Positions 9,246 through 18,884 are shown, counted from the first letter of the stretch. The stretch: DNA of 39,939 bases from Parcubacteria group bacterium GW2011_GWA2_47_26 (GCA_001001705.1 LCOG01000004.1:1-39939); one strand, 5' to 3'. Program-made: numbers and translations. The notes: a model not told the origin generated them from the letters alone.

Positions 9246-9375
9246 AACAAAAAAGAGCCCCAAAAGGGGTCTTTCCAACCACGTCCCTATGCCGGATGTC
9301 CCGACCACGCCACCGTCCGGTGACTGTTCAGGATACAGGTTTTCGTACCTTCACCCTACTATATCCAACCATTTG
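9246..9375 (-). ncRNA. Possible structured minus-strand RNA
   Basis: GGATATAG...CTGTATCC and CACC-GGAC-GGTG hairpins, ending at GACCCCTTTTGGGGCTCTTTTTT; no strong promoter found. Confidence 0.3.
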
Positions 9376-9398
9376 TATGGTATACTATAACTATCAAT

Positions 9399-9767
9399 AT
9401 GAGCCTGTTGTTACAAACTCTTCGCACTGTTCTGCTCAATGTAGTTGCGGATTTCTTTTATTTTCCAATTTGGTGGTATGCCGGCGGCCTTAAAAAACAG
9501 CTTACAGGCATTTTAGGAAGTTTTTTGGCGCGCCAAGATGCGCTGGCTTTGGATATTTGGATCAAAAATATCGCGACTCCCATGTACGGCCAATACGATA
9601 TCCAGGGCCGCATTATTAGTTTTATCATGCGTCTGGCCCAGATAATCGGGCGCTTATTTATTTTGATAGTCTGGGGAGTTTTGCTGGTGGCCTGGCTTAT
9701 AGTTTGGGTATTGATTCCGGTAAGTGTGGCGTATTTTGTTTTTATACAAATTAGGCTGATGGTGTAG
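9399..9767 (+). CDS. Small membrane protein
   Basis: 122 aa, hydrophobic C-terminus; extended -10 TGGTATACTAT upstream; stop codon lies in a repeat. Confidence 0.75.
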   Translation: MSLLLQTLRTVLLNVVADFFYFPIWWYAGGLKKQLTGILGSFLARQDALALDIWIKNIATPMYGQYDIQGRIISFIMRLAQIIGRLFILIVWGVLLVAWLIVWVLIPVSVAYFVFIQIRLMV

Positions 9768-9818
9768 CGGAAGGCTTTAGCCTTCCATAATCGTGGGAAC
9801 CTAAAGGTCTCCGCTACA
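9763..9818. repeat. Palindromic element, TGTAGCGG family (intergenic copy)
   Basis: TIRs TGTAGCGGA / TCCGCTACA; related copy inside spoU at 22034-22085. Confidence 0.85.
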
Positions 9819-9847
9819 TCTTGTGACTATCTCAACAGAAACTTTCT

Positions 9848-12559
9848 ATGGAATTCCTCAAATGCGAAATTTGCAACGGTACCGGTGTTATGCCCGGAAA
9901 AGTGTGCGGTACTTGTCATGGCGCCGGTTTTGCTGGCATAGGCGACTCGCAAGTATTTTATTGGAGATCGCGTATTAATCGCAGCCAATTGCAGCAAGCT
10001 AAAGTTGAACGCGCAGTAAGGAGCATATTTTCTGCGCTTTTAGCAATTTTTGGATTATCGGGTATTGGTTTTGTATTAGCCCAAGCTTGGCCAACTCTGG
10101 AAAATATTTTTACCGCGCAATTTTGGCAGATCTCGTCATTGGCCAAGATTATTTTTTCTTTCTCGCTTATAACGAATTTATATTTGCTTACTCGGGTATT
10201 GAGAATACAGGAGGACACAGAAAACGTCCAACCGTCTCTGCGTCAGCCGCTTAAAGTAGTTCCAGACACCTGGCGCGATTTATTAAAACTGCCAAAATTG
10301 CGGCGTCTTGATATCTCGCATGCTTATACAATTGATGCGCTCGGGCGACTAAAAGACGCTTATATTCTAGCTTCAAAATTAAAACATGCCCAAATCAGCC
10401 CGCCGCATATTTTTGCCGGATTACTAAGTTCTGGGGCAGTGGGTTCACTTTTAACACGTTTAGAGTTAGACCCAAAAGGCTTGCAGGAAAGAGTCGGCCG
10501 TGCACTTATAGAGGAAGCATTGTTTGCGCCTCCTCAAGAAGAGCCGATCTGGAGCGAGGCCGCTAAGCAAATTCTTATCCGCGCGTATTGCAGAGCGCAA
10601 CAAGTTAAAAATGAGAAAGTCGCGGCTTATCATGTGTTAATTGAAACCGTGCTAGCCAATGAGCGTTTACAAACAATATTGTTTGACCTCGGCGTTGATC
10701 AGGATAAATTATTAAATGCAGTGCGCTGGTTTGAGATAAATGATGAAATGCGTCGTCGCTGGCGGTATTTCCGCGGGGCCGCCGCCCGCCGGCCCAAAGG
10801 CGCCATGAATAGAGCCATGACTGCTTTGCAAACCCGTATCCTAGATCGTTTTTCTGATGATCTAACGCTTTTGGCTGGCCGCGGGTATCTTGAGCTTGTG
10901 GTAGATCGTGAAAAAACTTTTGAAGAAGTTTTACGCATTCTTGAAGGTGAACGCAAAAGCGTTTTGCTGGTGGGCAATTTTGGCGTAGGTAAAGAAGCAA
11001 TATTAGACGGTATTGCGCAACGCATGGTTGAAAATGATGTGCCGGGTTTGCTAAAAGATTGTCGTTTAGTTTCCCTGTCAATTCCGAAACTGATTGCTGG
11101 CGCAACTCCTTCAGAAGCTGAAGAGCGGCTGCTTTTATCTTTGTATGATGTTGGGCGGGCGGGCAATGTGGTGTTGGCGCTTCCCAATATCCATGGGGCA
11201 ATTAGCGGCCGCACTGCAGGCGGACTTGATCTTGGCGATGTACTAGCGACCGAAATGAACAAAGGGTATTTTTTGGCTGTTGCCACCACGACCCCAGAAG
11301 AATACCGTGCGCTTATTGAGGGGTCGGCACTGGGAGAATCATTTATTAAAGTTGAGGTTAGCGAGCCTGACGTGAATACCGCGATCCAGATTTTGGAATC
11401 CAAAGTCGGACCCATAGAATACCGCACTCAAGTATTTTTTTCCTATAACGCCCTGGAAAAAGCCGTTGTGCTTTCTGATCGTTACATGAAGGATCATTAT
11501 TTGCCGGAAAAAGCCATTGATATTATTAAAGAAGCCGCCCAGCATGTTCGCAATAAACAAGGCGCCAAAAATTTAGTGCGTGGTGAAGATGTAGCCGAGA
11601 TCGTTTCGCAAAAAACCGGAGTACCCGCGACCGCTGTTACCGAGACCGAAGCTCAAAAACTTTTGCATCTGGAAGATACCATGCACGAACGCATTATAGG
11701 CCAAGACGAGGCGGTGCGGGCGGTTGCCGCGGCTTTGCGACGGGCGCGCGCGGAGTTGCGTGAAGTTAAACGTCCCATTGCTAATTTTCTCTTTTTGGGA
11801 CCAACTGGTGTTGGTAAAACCGAAACAGCTAAAACTGTGGCCGAGGTATATTTTGGCAACGAAGAAAACATGATCAGGATAGACATGTCCGAGTATCAAG
11901 ATAAAACCTCAATTTACCGGTTGATTGGCGCGCCGGGCGAAAGCGGGGGATTGCTAACCGAACCAGTGCGCAAAAATCCGTTCTCTCTGGTTTTGCTTGA
12001 TGAAATTGAAAAAGCTCATCCGGATATTTTAAATATATTTTTGCAAGTTATGGATGACGGGCGTGTCACTGACAGTGCTGGCCGTGTGGTTGATTTTACA
12101 AATACAATTATTATTGGCACCTCCAATGCCGGCACACCCTTTATTCAGGAGTCAATCAAACAAAGCAAGGCCATGGAAGAAATTAAAAAAGATTTAGTTG
12201 AACGCGAATTAAAGCAGTATTTCAGGCCAGAATTCCTCAATCGTTTTGACGCAGTTATCGTGTACAAACCCTTGACCGAGCCGGAAATTATCCAAATAGC
12301 CAAGTTGATTCTCGCCAAAGTCGGAAAACAACTAGAGGCCAAAGGTATTATGTTTAAAGCTGCGGAGGAAGCCGTAGCAGAATTAGCGCATGCCGGATTT
12401 GATCCGCTTTTTGGAGCGCGGCCCTTGCGGCGCGTTATTCAAGAACGCGTTAACGATGCCTTAGCCAATCTTTTACTAACTCAAAAAATCGGCCGTCGTG
12501 ATATAGTAATTTTGGAGACCGGCGGTCAATTACGCATTGAAAAAGCCGAGAAGTTGTAA
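9848..12559 (+). CDS. Divergent Clp-type AAA+ ATPase with DnaJ-like zinc knuckles and TM segments
   Basis: CEICNGTGVMPGKVCGTCHGAGF; two hydrophobic segments; degenerate D1; canonical D2 Walker A GPTGVGKTETAK. Confidence 0.9.
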   Translation: MEFLKCEICNGTGVMPGKVCGTCHGAGFAGIGDSQVFYWRSRINRSQLQQAKVERAVRSIFSALLAIFGLSGIGFVLAQAWPTLENIFTAQFWQISSLAKIIFSFSLITNLYLLTRVLRIQEDTENVQPSLRQPLKVVPDTWRDLLKLPKLRRLDISHAYTIDALGRLKDAYILASKLKHAQISPPHIFAGLLSSGAVGSLLTRLELDPKGLQERVGRALIEEALFAPPQEEPIWSEAAKQILIRAYCRAQQVKNEKVAAYHVLIETVLANERLQTILFDLGVDQDKLLNAVRWFEINDEMRRRWRYFRGAAARRPKGAMNRAMTALQTRILDRFSDDLTLLAGRGYLELVVDREKTFEEVLRILEGERKSVLLVGNFGVGKEAILDGIAQRMVENDVPGLLKDCRLVSLSIPKLIAGATPSEAEERLLLSLYDVGRAGNVVLALPNIHGAISGRTAGGLDLGDVLATEMNKGYFLAVATTTPEEYRALIEGSALGESFIKVEVSEPDVNTAIQILESKVGPIEYRTQVFFSYNALEKAVVLSDRYMKDHYLPEKAIDIIKEAAQHVRNKQGAKNLVRGEDVAEIVSQKTGVPATAVTETEAQKLLHLEDTMHERIIGQDEAVRAVAAALRRARAELREVKRPIANFLFLGPTGVGKTETAKTVAEVYFGNEENMIRIDMSEYQDKTSIYRLIGAPGESGGLLTEPVRKNPFSLVLLDEIEKAHPDILNIFLQVMDDGRVTDSAGRVVDFTNTIIIGTSNAGTPFIQESIKQSKAMEEIKKDLVERELKQYFRPEFLNRFDAVIVYKPLTEPEIIQIAKLILAKVGKQLEAKGIMFKAAEEAVAELAHAGFDPLFGARPLRRVIQERVNDALANLLLTQKIGRRDIVILETGGQLRIEKAEKL

Positions 12560-12618
12560 AAATCTGCAAAAAATGCTATCTTATAACAGATAGTTGCTAA
12601 TTATATTATTACCTTTTT

Positions 12619-15060
12619 ATGACTAGAAGAGCAGAAAGCGCAGAATTGCAAGAGGCTCTTGGGGAAGCGCTTGGTACAATTCCAAAGGAGAAACCGGTGA
12701 AAAAGACTGCGAAGAAGATGGGCAAAGTCCTTCCTTTTGAACGCCCGCCTTCGGCGTGGCCTAAAGCAGAAGAGCGGGAAGTGGAAGAGTTGTTGGAGCC
12801 GCCGGAGCAATTATTGTCGTCTTTAGAAGAGCGTGCCGCGGCCATGAGCATAAAAGTAGGAGCTTTGTTGGAAAGTGAAAGATTAGCGGGCGCGCGAGAG
12901 ACTCAAGGCAGAGCCCTGGAAAAACAAATAAGACAAACCATAGACGCGCTTGAAGGCGAGCCGCTTAAAGCTTCCTTTGAAAAATATTCTAAACTCAAAG
13001 GACGTTATACTCCAGAAAGAATTGGGCATAGGCCTGAATTTTGGGCACTAGAGAAAAAACTCTCGGATTTGAAGCGGCAGGTGCTTAATCTGGAAATGGC
13101 TGTCCAGCAATTTGGACAGGATGCAGAAGGGGCGGATAGAGAAAAAGTGGAAGAAGTTATTATTGAAGACCAAGAACCGTCTAAAGGCGGAGGCGAAGGC
13201 GGTGGCGAGGGGGGTGGAGAAGGCGAGTCTGAACTAATACGGCGATGGCTCGCGGCAATATCTTCAGTTACTGATTTGAGCAATCAGACCGAGCTTGCCA
13301 GGGCAGATTTAAATGAAACTTTAGAGATCGCCAAGACATTGCCTATAGAAAGAGAACGCCTTATTGCATACGATAAGCTAGTTCGAACCCATGAAGCAGT
13401 AACGAATACCAAGAGCATATTGAGTAAATTGGAAAATTTAAAGGAGGCTTTGGATAATAATTTAAATAGCGCACAGCGTTTTCGCGATCTTGCAAAAGAT
13501 GAACAAGGCCAAATCCTTCAGATTTTGAGCCGCGTCGAAACAGAAACCCTAGCAATGGCTGCGCAAATATTAAATTTGGCGAAGAGAGGTAGGAGAGCTT
13601 TAGGCGCCGCGCGAACTGTGAAACAAGGGGTTGCGCTAGCTGTTCAAAGGCAAGCCCAAGCAGAAGCTAAAGAGCAAGTTCCAGTAGAAGAAATCCCCGA
13701 GCATGAGGTTGTTCAAGTGCCCGAATTAGCCGAGTTAGATAAAAAAGCAAATGAATTATGGACTCGCTCTGATAATTTATTTAACGGACGGGAGTGGCTG
13801 GCTGATTCTCAATACGGTTTTTTAGCGCGGCGCGATAAAATATCTGAATCATTGCAGAAAATTCGTGCGGAAATAGATGAATTTGAAAAAGTTTCCGAGG
13901 TAGACCAGGACAATATGCTAATTGGCACTGATAGTGTTTTGGAAAATTTGGCAGACGAGTTGGGCAAACTGGAAAATAATGCCGCCGAGATTGTCAATGA
14001 TGAGCGCAAATTTTTTTCCATGGGCACGCAAAATTTGAAAAATGAATTAGATATAATGCTGGACGATATTAAGCTAACTGTGCGCGAGGAACCGGAAATT
14101 AATGACATTATTGAGTGGAGAGACACTCTTCATAGTAGATTATTAGGGCTAATAGCCAATTTTAATCGTAACCTCGAGGATTTGCAAAAGTATAAAGAGC
14201 ATTTGGAAGAATTGAAAATTTCAAAAGAGAATTTAGAGACTCGTATTGCGCGCATTATTCAAGAGCAAGAGGTTCTAACAGGTGAAATAGAAGTTGAGCC
14301 AAAGGAAGCGCCAGCCGTAACAGCCGGAGACAGAGTAAAAATATCGGCAGAATTACTAAAGGAAGCCGCGCTTTTAGAAGCGGTGAGGAAAGCGCCACTT
14401 CCCAAACTTCCTTTACCAATTGTCCTTGCACAACCGCCTACGCCAACAACTCCAGTTCAGCCGCAAGGGTTTTTTAAAAAATGGGGAAAACGCGTGGCTT
14501 TGGCTGTTTCTTTGATTACGGCTGGTATTTTTGGCGCGAAAAAAATACAAGAAGAAGCCCCCTCTCGGCCAACAATAACCCAAAAACAGACCATAGAAAA
14601 ACCCGCGGCCGAGCCGCTCGCTCGTGCTCCGGCGACTCAAGAAGCTACGCGTGAAAAAAAGCAAGAGACGGCAAAATTGTCATTTGAGGCAAAAATTGAA
14701 TTGGGTGAAGGAGCGATTTACGGACTTAGAAAAATATTCTCGGCGCATGAAAAAGAAATGTTTCCCCAAGGACGGACCGCAAAGGAGACGCATAGAATGC
14801 TCGTAAGTTTGCTGCCGGATTTGGGCATTACTCCCGGAAAAGAATGGTGGACATATAAATTTACGCCTCATGCTGAACCACGCAAAGATATGCGAGGAGG
14901 CCAACCAATTCCGTCTGCTTCCATAAAAGTTTGGAATGACGGCACGCGTTGGCGGGCGCAGTGGGAGGGCAATGTTACTCCCAATAAATCGCCAATATTA
15001 AAGCGAGTGTATAGCCTGCCGTCAGGAGATATTTTGGAGGGGCCGGAATATAGCGGCTAA
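12619..15060 (+). CDS. Large coiled-coil protein with a single TM segment
   Basis: 813 aa, charged/helical; TM near KKWGKRVALAVSLITAGIFGAKK. Confidence 0.75.
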   Translation: MTRRAESAELQEALGEALGTIPKEKPVKKTAKKMGKVLPFERPPSAWPKAEEREVEELLEPPEQLLSSLEERAAAMSIKVGALLESERLAGARETQGRALEKQIRQTIDALEGEPLKASFEKYSKLKGRYTPERIGHRPEFWALEKKLSDLKRQVLNLEMAVQQFGQDAEGADREKVEEVIIEDQEPSKGGGEGGGEGGGEGESELIRRWLAAISSVTDLSNQTELARADLNETLEIAKTLPIERERLIAYDKLVRTHEAVTNTKSILSKLENLKEALDNNLNSAQRFRDLAKDEQGQILQILSRVETETLAMAAQILNLAKRGRRALGAARTVKQGVALAVQRQAQAEAKEQVPVEEIPEHEVVQVPELAELDKKANELWTRSDNLFNGREWLADSQYGFLARRDKISESLQKIRAEIDEFEKVSEVDQDNMLIGTDSVLENLADELGKLENNAAEIVNDERKFFSMGTQNLKNELDIMLDDIKLTVREEPEINDIIEWRDTLHSRLLGLIANFNRNLEDLQKYKEHLEELKISKENLETRIARIIQEQEVLTGEIEVEPKEAPAVTAGDRVKISAELLKEAALLEAVRKAPLPKLPLPIVLAQPPTPTTPVQPQGFFKKWGKRVALAVSLITAGIFGAKKIQEEAPSRPTITQKQTIEKPAAEPLARAPATQEATREKKQETAKLSFEAKIELGEGAIYGLRKIFSAHEKEMFPQGRTAKETHRMLVSLLPDLGITPGKEWWTYKFTPHAEPRKDMRGGQPIPSASIKVWNDGTRWRAQWEGNVTPNKSPILKRVYSLPSGDILEGPEYSG

Positions 15061-15081
15061 TATTTTGATTCGACTGGTTTT

Positions 15082-16881
15082 ATGTTTACGCGATCTTTGC
15101 AGCAATCGGCCCCAGAATTGTATAAGGAACTTTTTAAGCGTTGTCCCGTTGTAGTTTCCGTAGCGCGGGCTTTTAATTGGTGCGGGGAAAGAGCTGTAGC
15201 TTGGGGCGGTTTGCAAGTGCGCCAAAAATTGCCTTGGCGCACTTATCTTGGTCTTGAGCCAATAGAGGGTGGAGGATTGCGTTTTGGTCTGCGGAAAGTT
15301 TATTTTCCTGCAAAACGCAAATTTGTAGACTACGAATTTCCGAGACGCTGGCAGGAAAACATTGCTAGCAATGTTAAAAAATATATTGAAAATGTATTTG
15401 GTGCAAAGTCGCAAGGCTTTGTCCTGCATGTAATAACCGAAGGACCAGCCGGTCGTTCTGTAGGCGACTCCCACGCGCTTTCTACTGCTCTGGCTGCGGC
15501 TTTAGCTTTGCAATATCGGTTAATTTCTGCCGATGAAGTTTTGCAATGGGCTGATTTGAAACCGCACGCCTTGTCGCAGTCGCCAGCTCTTCGCTTTGGA
15601 GAAATTTTAAAGTTTGCGATCGCGCTTCCAATTGCATCTGATCCCCCTTTTGTACATAGTGGCGGCGGACCTTTTACGAGCCTAACTTGGGGCGATGATC
15701 CGCAGGTTTTTGCGTGGGGAAAAACTTCGCCGGAATTGGAGCGTTTGTTTGAGCGCGCGGCGCACGATGAATTAACGCTGAAAGTTGCCTCTGATTTTAG
15801 CGGATGGAGTTTTCGGGAATTAATGCGCGACCTGACTCCCGTCGCCCCGCTTGACTATAGCCTCATATTTTTAGGGCAAGCGAGCGTTGGCGGCATGGCC
15901 CGACTCGTGCGCATCAACATTGAGGAAAATGTGATTGAAGTCGCGCGTGGAATTAACCGCCTTTTTAGCTTGCATGCCCTCGCGCAATCCCTGCCCTTTT
16001 ATCGTTTTTCCCAGGCCGTACCCGATGAGCAGCACAATATAAAAATGGTTACGAGTTTTCTGACGCTGGCAGTCACAACCAGGCTGGCTGAATTGTATCG
16101 CAAAGGACATAAACCGCTGATACTCGCCAAATTTTTGGATGAGTATCAGCATTACTGCAACTGGATGCGCATGTTGCGGGGAGCGCCGGCAAATTTTGCC
16201 GTGACAGAAAGACTAGCGCAGGTGCTTGCCGAAGAAAGAGGCAGCCGTGTGATTCTCCAACCGTTTGCTTCTGGCGGTGATGTCTTGGTTGTGTCCGAGC
16301 CGGGCGTTCAGCAAGGATTAATAAAAGGCCTTGGCGCGGCGCTTCGAAAACAGCGCATTCCTTTTGAATTAGACTACGCTTCTTGGCGAGATGGAAATAG
16401 TAAAGAGGGTTTAAAAGTTGAACAATTTTTAGAAAAGGGGATTATGTCCTCATTTATTTCTTCTGGCCTCAAGGCATTGCGCAGCCGCGATCAAGATGGC
16501 CAAGAGCGTAAAATTTTTCTTTCCACAGAGGAATTTGCGCGTAAGCGTAGCTCGTTTGATGTGCTAGTGGACGCAAAAGAATCGCGTATTTATGTAAGGG
16601 GTCGCGCGCTTTCTTCTAAAGAACTGCATAGCACTAAAACAACCATTAAAATTTTGCGGACGCTCGATGCGCATTTTGGAAAAGAGGTGTCTGCCTCTGC
16701 CTTGCCGCCATCCTCCTACATTGATCGCAATGAAATGCAAAGCAAAATTGTATCGCCGCTCATGCAAATTGTTAAAAAACGTCTTGGCAAGCATTTGCCG
16801 CTCACAATCACTGGCGGCCCTGCCAAGAATTTTACGATGCGATTAGATGCGGGAGAGGTAAAAATATATTGGCTGGAGTAA
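15082..16881 (+). CDS. GHMP-kinase-like protein with possible C-terminal winged-helix domain
   Basis: VITEGPAGRSVGDSHALSTALAAALAL resembles the GHMP motif; C-terminal 120 aa resembles an OmpR-type wHTH. Confidence 0.6.
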   Translation: MFTRSLQQSAPELYKELFKRCPVVVSVARAFNWCGERAVAWGGLQVRQKLPWRTYLGLEPIEGGGLRFGLRKVYFPAKRKFVDYEFPRRWQENIASNVKKYIENVFGAKSQGFVLHVITEGPAGRSVGDSHALSTALAAALALQYRLISADEVLQWADLKPHALSQSPALRFGEILKFAIALPIASDPPFVHSGGGPFTSLTWGDDPQVFAWGKTSPELERLFERAAHDELTLKVASDFSGWSFRELMRDLTPVAPLDYSLIFLGQASVGGMARLVRINIEENVIEVARGINRLFSLHALAQSLPFYRFSQAVPDEQHNIKMVTSFLTLAVTTRLAELYRKGHKPLILAKFLDEYQHYCNWMRMLRGAPANFAVTERLAQVLAEERGSRVILQPFASGGDVLVVSEPGVQQGLIKGLGAALRKQRIPFELDYASWRDGNSKEGLKVEQFLEKGIMSSFISSGLKALRSRDQDGQERKIFLSTEEFARKRSSFDVLVDAKESRIYVRGRALSSKELHSTKTTIKILRTLDAHFGKEVSASALPPSSYIDRNEMQSKIVSPLMQIVKKRLGKHLPLTITGGPAKNFTMRLDAGEVKIYWLE

Positions 16882-16890
16882 GAAGTGAAG

Positions 16891-16946
16891 AAAAAAGAGA
16901 ATGCTTCTAATTTTGCTTGGCAGAATTTAGAAGTGTTCTCTTTTTT
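16891..16946. terminator. Long-stem intrinsic terminator
   Basis: 20-bp stem AAAAAAGAGAATGCTTCTAA / TTAGAAGTGTTCTCTTTTTT with two G-U positions. Confidence 0.85.
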
Positions 16947-17094
16947 GATTTTTCTTTTTTTTCGTAACTTTTTCCCTAGTTGTCTTTTGGGGGGTTGTAT
17001 AGGATAAGGGTGAGAGTATAACCCAAAGATATACTCTCCCGCGCGCCATCAGGCCGCGGAACGCAATTTGCCCGCCAAGGGCAAGGAGGACACA

Positions 17095-17310
17095 ATGTCC
17101 AATTACACGCTCGAACGTAAGGATGGTGGACTGGTGGGTGACGCTGCGGAGTCTCTGGCCGATATCTTCACCTTCGGACTCTGCTCCTCGCCCAGTGAAC
17201 CCTACGTGGTGCGTGACCGCGATACGGGCGCGGTTGTCGGCGAAGTCACGGCCTCGAGTCCTGAAGAGGCTGGCAGGAAGATCGCCGCGGGAAACTGGAC
17301 TAGGCGGTAG
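17095..17310 (+). CDS. Small GC-rich hypothetical protein
   Basis: SD AAGGAGG-N5-ATG; MSNYTLERKDGGLVGDAAESLADIF... Confidence 0.6.
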   Translation: MSNYTLERKDGGLVGDAAESLADIFTFGLCSSPSEPYVVRDRDTGAVVGEVTASSPEEAGRKIAAGNWTRR

Positions 17311-17344
17311 GCAACAAGTACAGTTCTTTGAAATAGGACAGCCA

Positions 17345-17378
17345 GTCGAGGAAAGGGGCGGATGCTCCTTTCCTCGAC
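17345..17378. repeat. Inverted repeat downstream of the small GC-rich ORF
   Basis: GTCGAGGAAAGG / CCTTTCCTCGAC, 12-bp perfect stem. Confidence 0.7.
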
Positions 17379-17408
17379 GCCGTGCCTTGCCGGATGCAAG
17401 ATAGTTCT

Positions 17409-17837
17409 TTAGCCAGTAGACCCGAATCCTCCACGGGATTTCGGAGGCAATTCTTTGGCTTCTTCCCATTCCACGCGTTCCATGTGGAGGAAGAGTCCTT
17501 GGGCGAGACGATCGCCCTTTTTTATTTCGACGGGTTTGTCAGTAAAGTTATACATCAAAAGTTTGAGTTCATCTTCTGGTCCGCAAAAATCCTGATCAAT
17601 AATACCTATACCATTTGCTGGAAATAATCCGCGTTTGATGGAAGTGGAAGAGCGTGCAGCAATGAGCAGCATGTGATGTTTCGGCGTGCAAATTACTAAA
17701 CCCGTAGGAATTAGACGGATCTCTTTGGGCGGAATAGTTGTGTCTTCTGAAGCAGCCAAATCAAAAGCCACTGATCCGTCAGTTTGATATTGGGGCAGGG
17801 GAATGGAGAGGTCTTTGCGAAAAATACGCACCTTCAT
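17409..17837 (-). CDS. dut: dUTP diphosphatase
   Basis: ARSSTSIKRGLFPANGIGIIDQDFCGPEDELKL; C-terminal RGGFGSTG. Confidence 0.93.
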   Translation of the reverse strand: MKVRIFRKDLSIPLPQYQTDGSVAFDLAASEDTTIPPKEIRLIPTGLVICTPKHHMLLIAARSSTSIKRGLFPANGIGIIDQDFCGPEDELKLLMYNFTDKPVEIKKGDRLAQGLFLHMERVEWEEAKELPPKSRGGFGSTG

Positions 17838-17838
17838 A

Positions 17839-17866
17839 GGGACTAGGGGTTAGAGGCTAGGGACTA
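17839..17866. repeat. Heptamer tandem repeat (TAGGGNN), left flank of the four-helix-bundle gene
   Basis: TAGGGAC TAGGGGT TAGAGGC TAGGGAC. Confidence 0.8.
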
Positions 17867-18219
17867 GTTTTTAGTTTAGTGATAAGACCGTTGAGCATTT
17901 TCATAACTTCTGTAAGCAGTACATTAACTTGAAAATAATTCGGTTCGGGTAGATATTGCAAATCTTTAGCAAGGAGAAGTTGTGTTTCAAGTTCTGCACC
18001 CGAAGCAAACGCGATATTTAAAAATTGGATAAATTCTCCCCGATGACCCCTGGTGTGTCCCTCTGCAATGTTGGATGGGATTGCGACTGCAGCTCTTCGA
18101 ATCTGTGATGTGAGGCCGTACGCTTCTTCTTTAGGAAAAGAACGCGTTAGCCCGTACACTTTTATGACCACGTCATATGACTTTTGCCATACGGTAAGGT
18201 CTTTATATGAGTTCACCAT
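17857..18219 (-). CDS. Four-helix bundle protein (23S rRNA IVP-like family)
   Basis: YKDLTVWQKSYDVVIKVYGLTRSFPKEEAYGLTSQIRRAAVAIPSNIAEG. Confidence 0.92.
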   Translation of the reverse strand: MVNSYKDLTVWQKSYDVVIKVYGLTRSFPKEEAYGLTSQIRRAAVAIPSNIAEGHTRGHRGEFIQFLNIAFASGAELETQLLLAKDLQYLPEPNYFQVNVLLTEVMKMLNGLITKLKTSP

Positions 18220-18252
18220 ACTAACCCCTAGTCCCTAGAACCTAATCCCTAT
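18220..18252. repeat. Heptamer tandem repeat, right flank, inverted
   Basis: CTAACCCCTAGTCCCTAGAACCTAATCCCTA. Confidence 0.8.
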
Positions 18253-18818
18253 AATTCGTCGGCTAATCTACTCGCTTCAGGTTTATCTTGATTTACGTAT
18301 TTTGCGCCGAGTTTTTTATGATAAACAACTTCTGCGGGCGAGCTTAGCTCTTCAAAAGTGAATGAGCAAATGCGCATACCCGGCTTTAGCGCTACGGGAA
18401 TGCGGCCTAGGTTACCCAGTTCTAACACTGGGCGACCCCTCCAGCCTGGATCAAACCGAGCTGCAGTGGAGTGCACTACTACACCGATTCGTCCCAACGA
18501 TGATCGTCCCTCTAATCTGCCGATTAAGCTATCAGAAAGTTCAAGCCATTCCGTGGTTGAGGCAATAATCAGTTCACCGGGGTGTATTATAAAATTCTCG
18601 CCGTCGGGAATATTTATAGGGCGGGAAATTTTATCAAACAACTCTTTTTGCGCCGGATCAATTACCGGATGTTTGGTATACTCAAAAATACGCAACTCAT
18701 TGCCTAATCTAAAATCCAGTGAACAGGGCCCTAAAGTATTTGAAAAATCCGGTAGGGGATCAACTTTAATCCTGCCATCGGTGATAGCGCGTTTAATATC
18801 GCGATCGGATAAGATCAT
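18249..18818 (-). CDS. dcd: dCTP deaminase
   Basis: GRSSLGRIGVVVHSTAARFDPGWRG. Confidence 0.93.
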   Translation of the reverse strand: MILSDRDIKRAITDGRIKVDPLPDFSNTLGPCSLDFRLGNELRIFEYTKHPVIDPAQKELFDKISRPINIPDGENFIIHPGELIIASTTEWLELSDSLIGRLEGRSSLGRIGVVVHSTAARFDPGWRGRPVLELGNLGRIPVALKPGMRICSFTFEELSSPAEVVYHKKLGAKYVNQDKPEASRLADEL

Positions 18819-18823
18819 ATTCT

Positions 18824-18884
18824 TGTAGCATGTAGCACAAGAGATTTCAAATCAACGCCCTCGCGTTATATGCTACATGTTACA
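18824..18884. repeat. Heptamer-bounded inverted repeat between dcd and rplA
   Basis: TGTAGCA TGTAGCA ... TGCTACA TGTTACA. Confidence 0.75.

Noticed and set aside
10605-11427. Long minus ORFs (198 and 242 aa) inside the Clp-like gene
   Set aside because: Antisense to a conserved AAA+ coding frame; compositional by-products.
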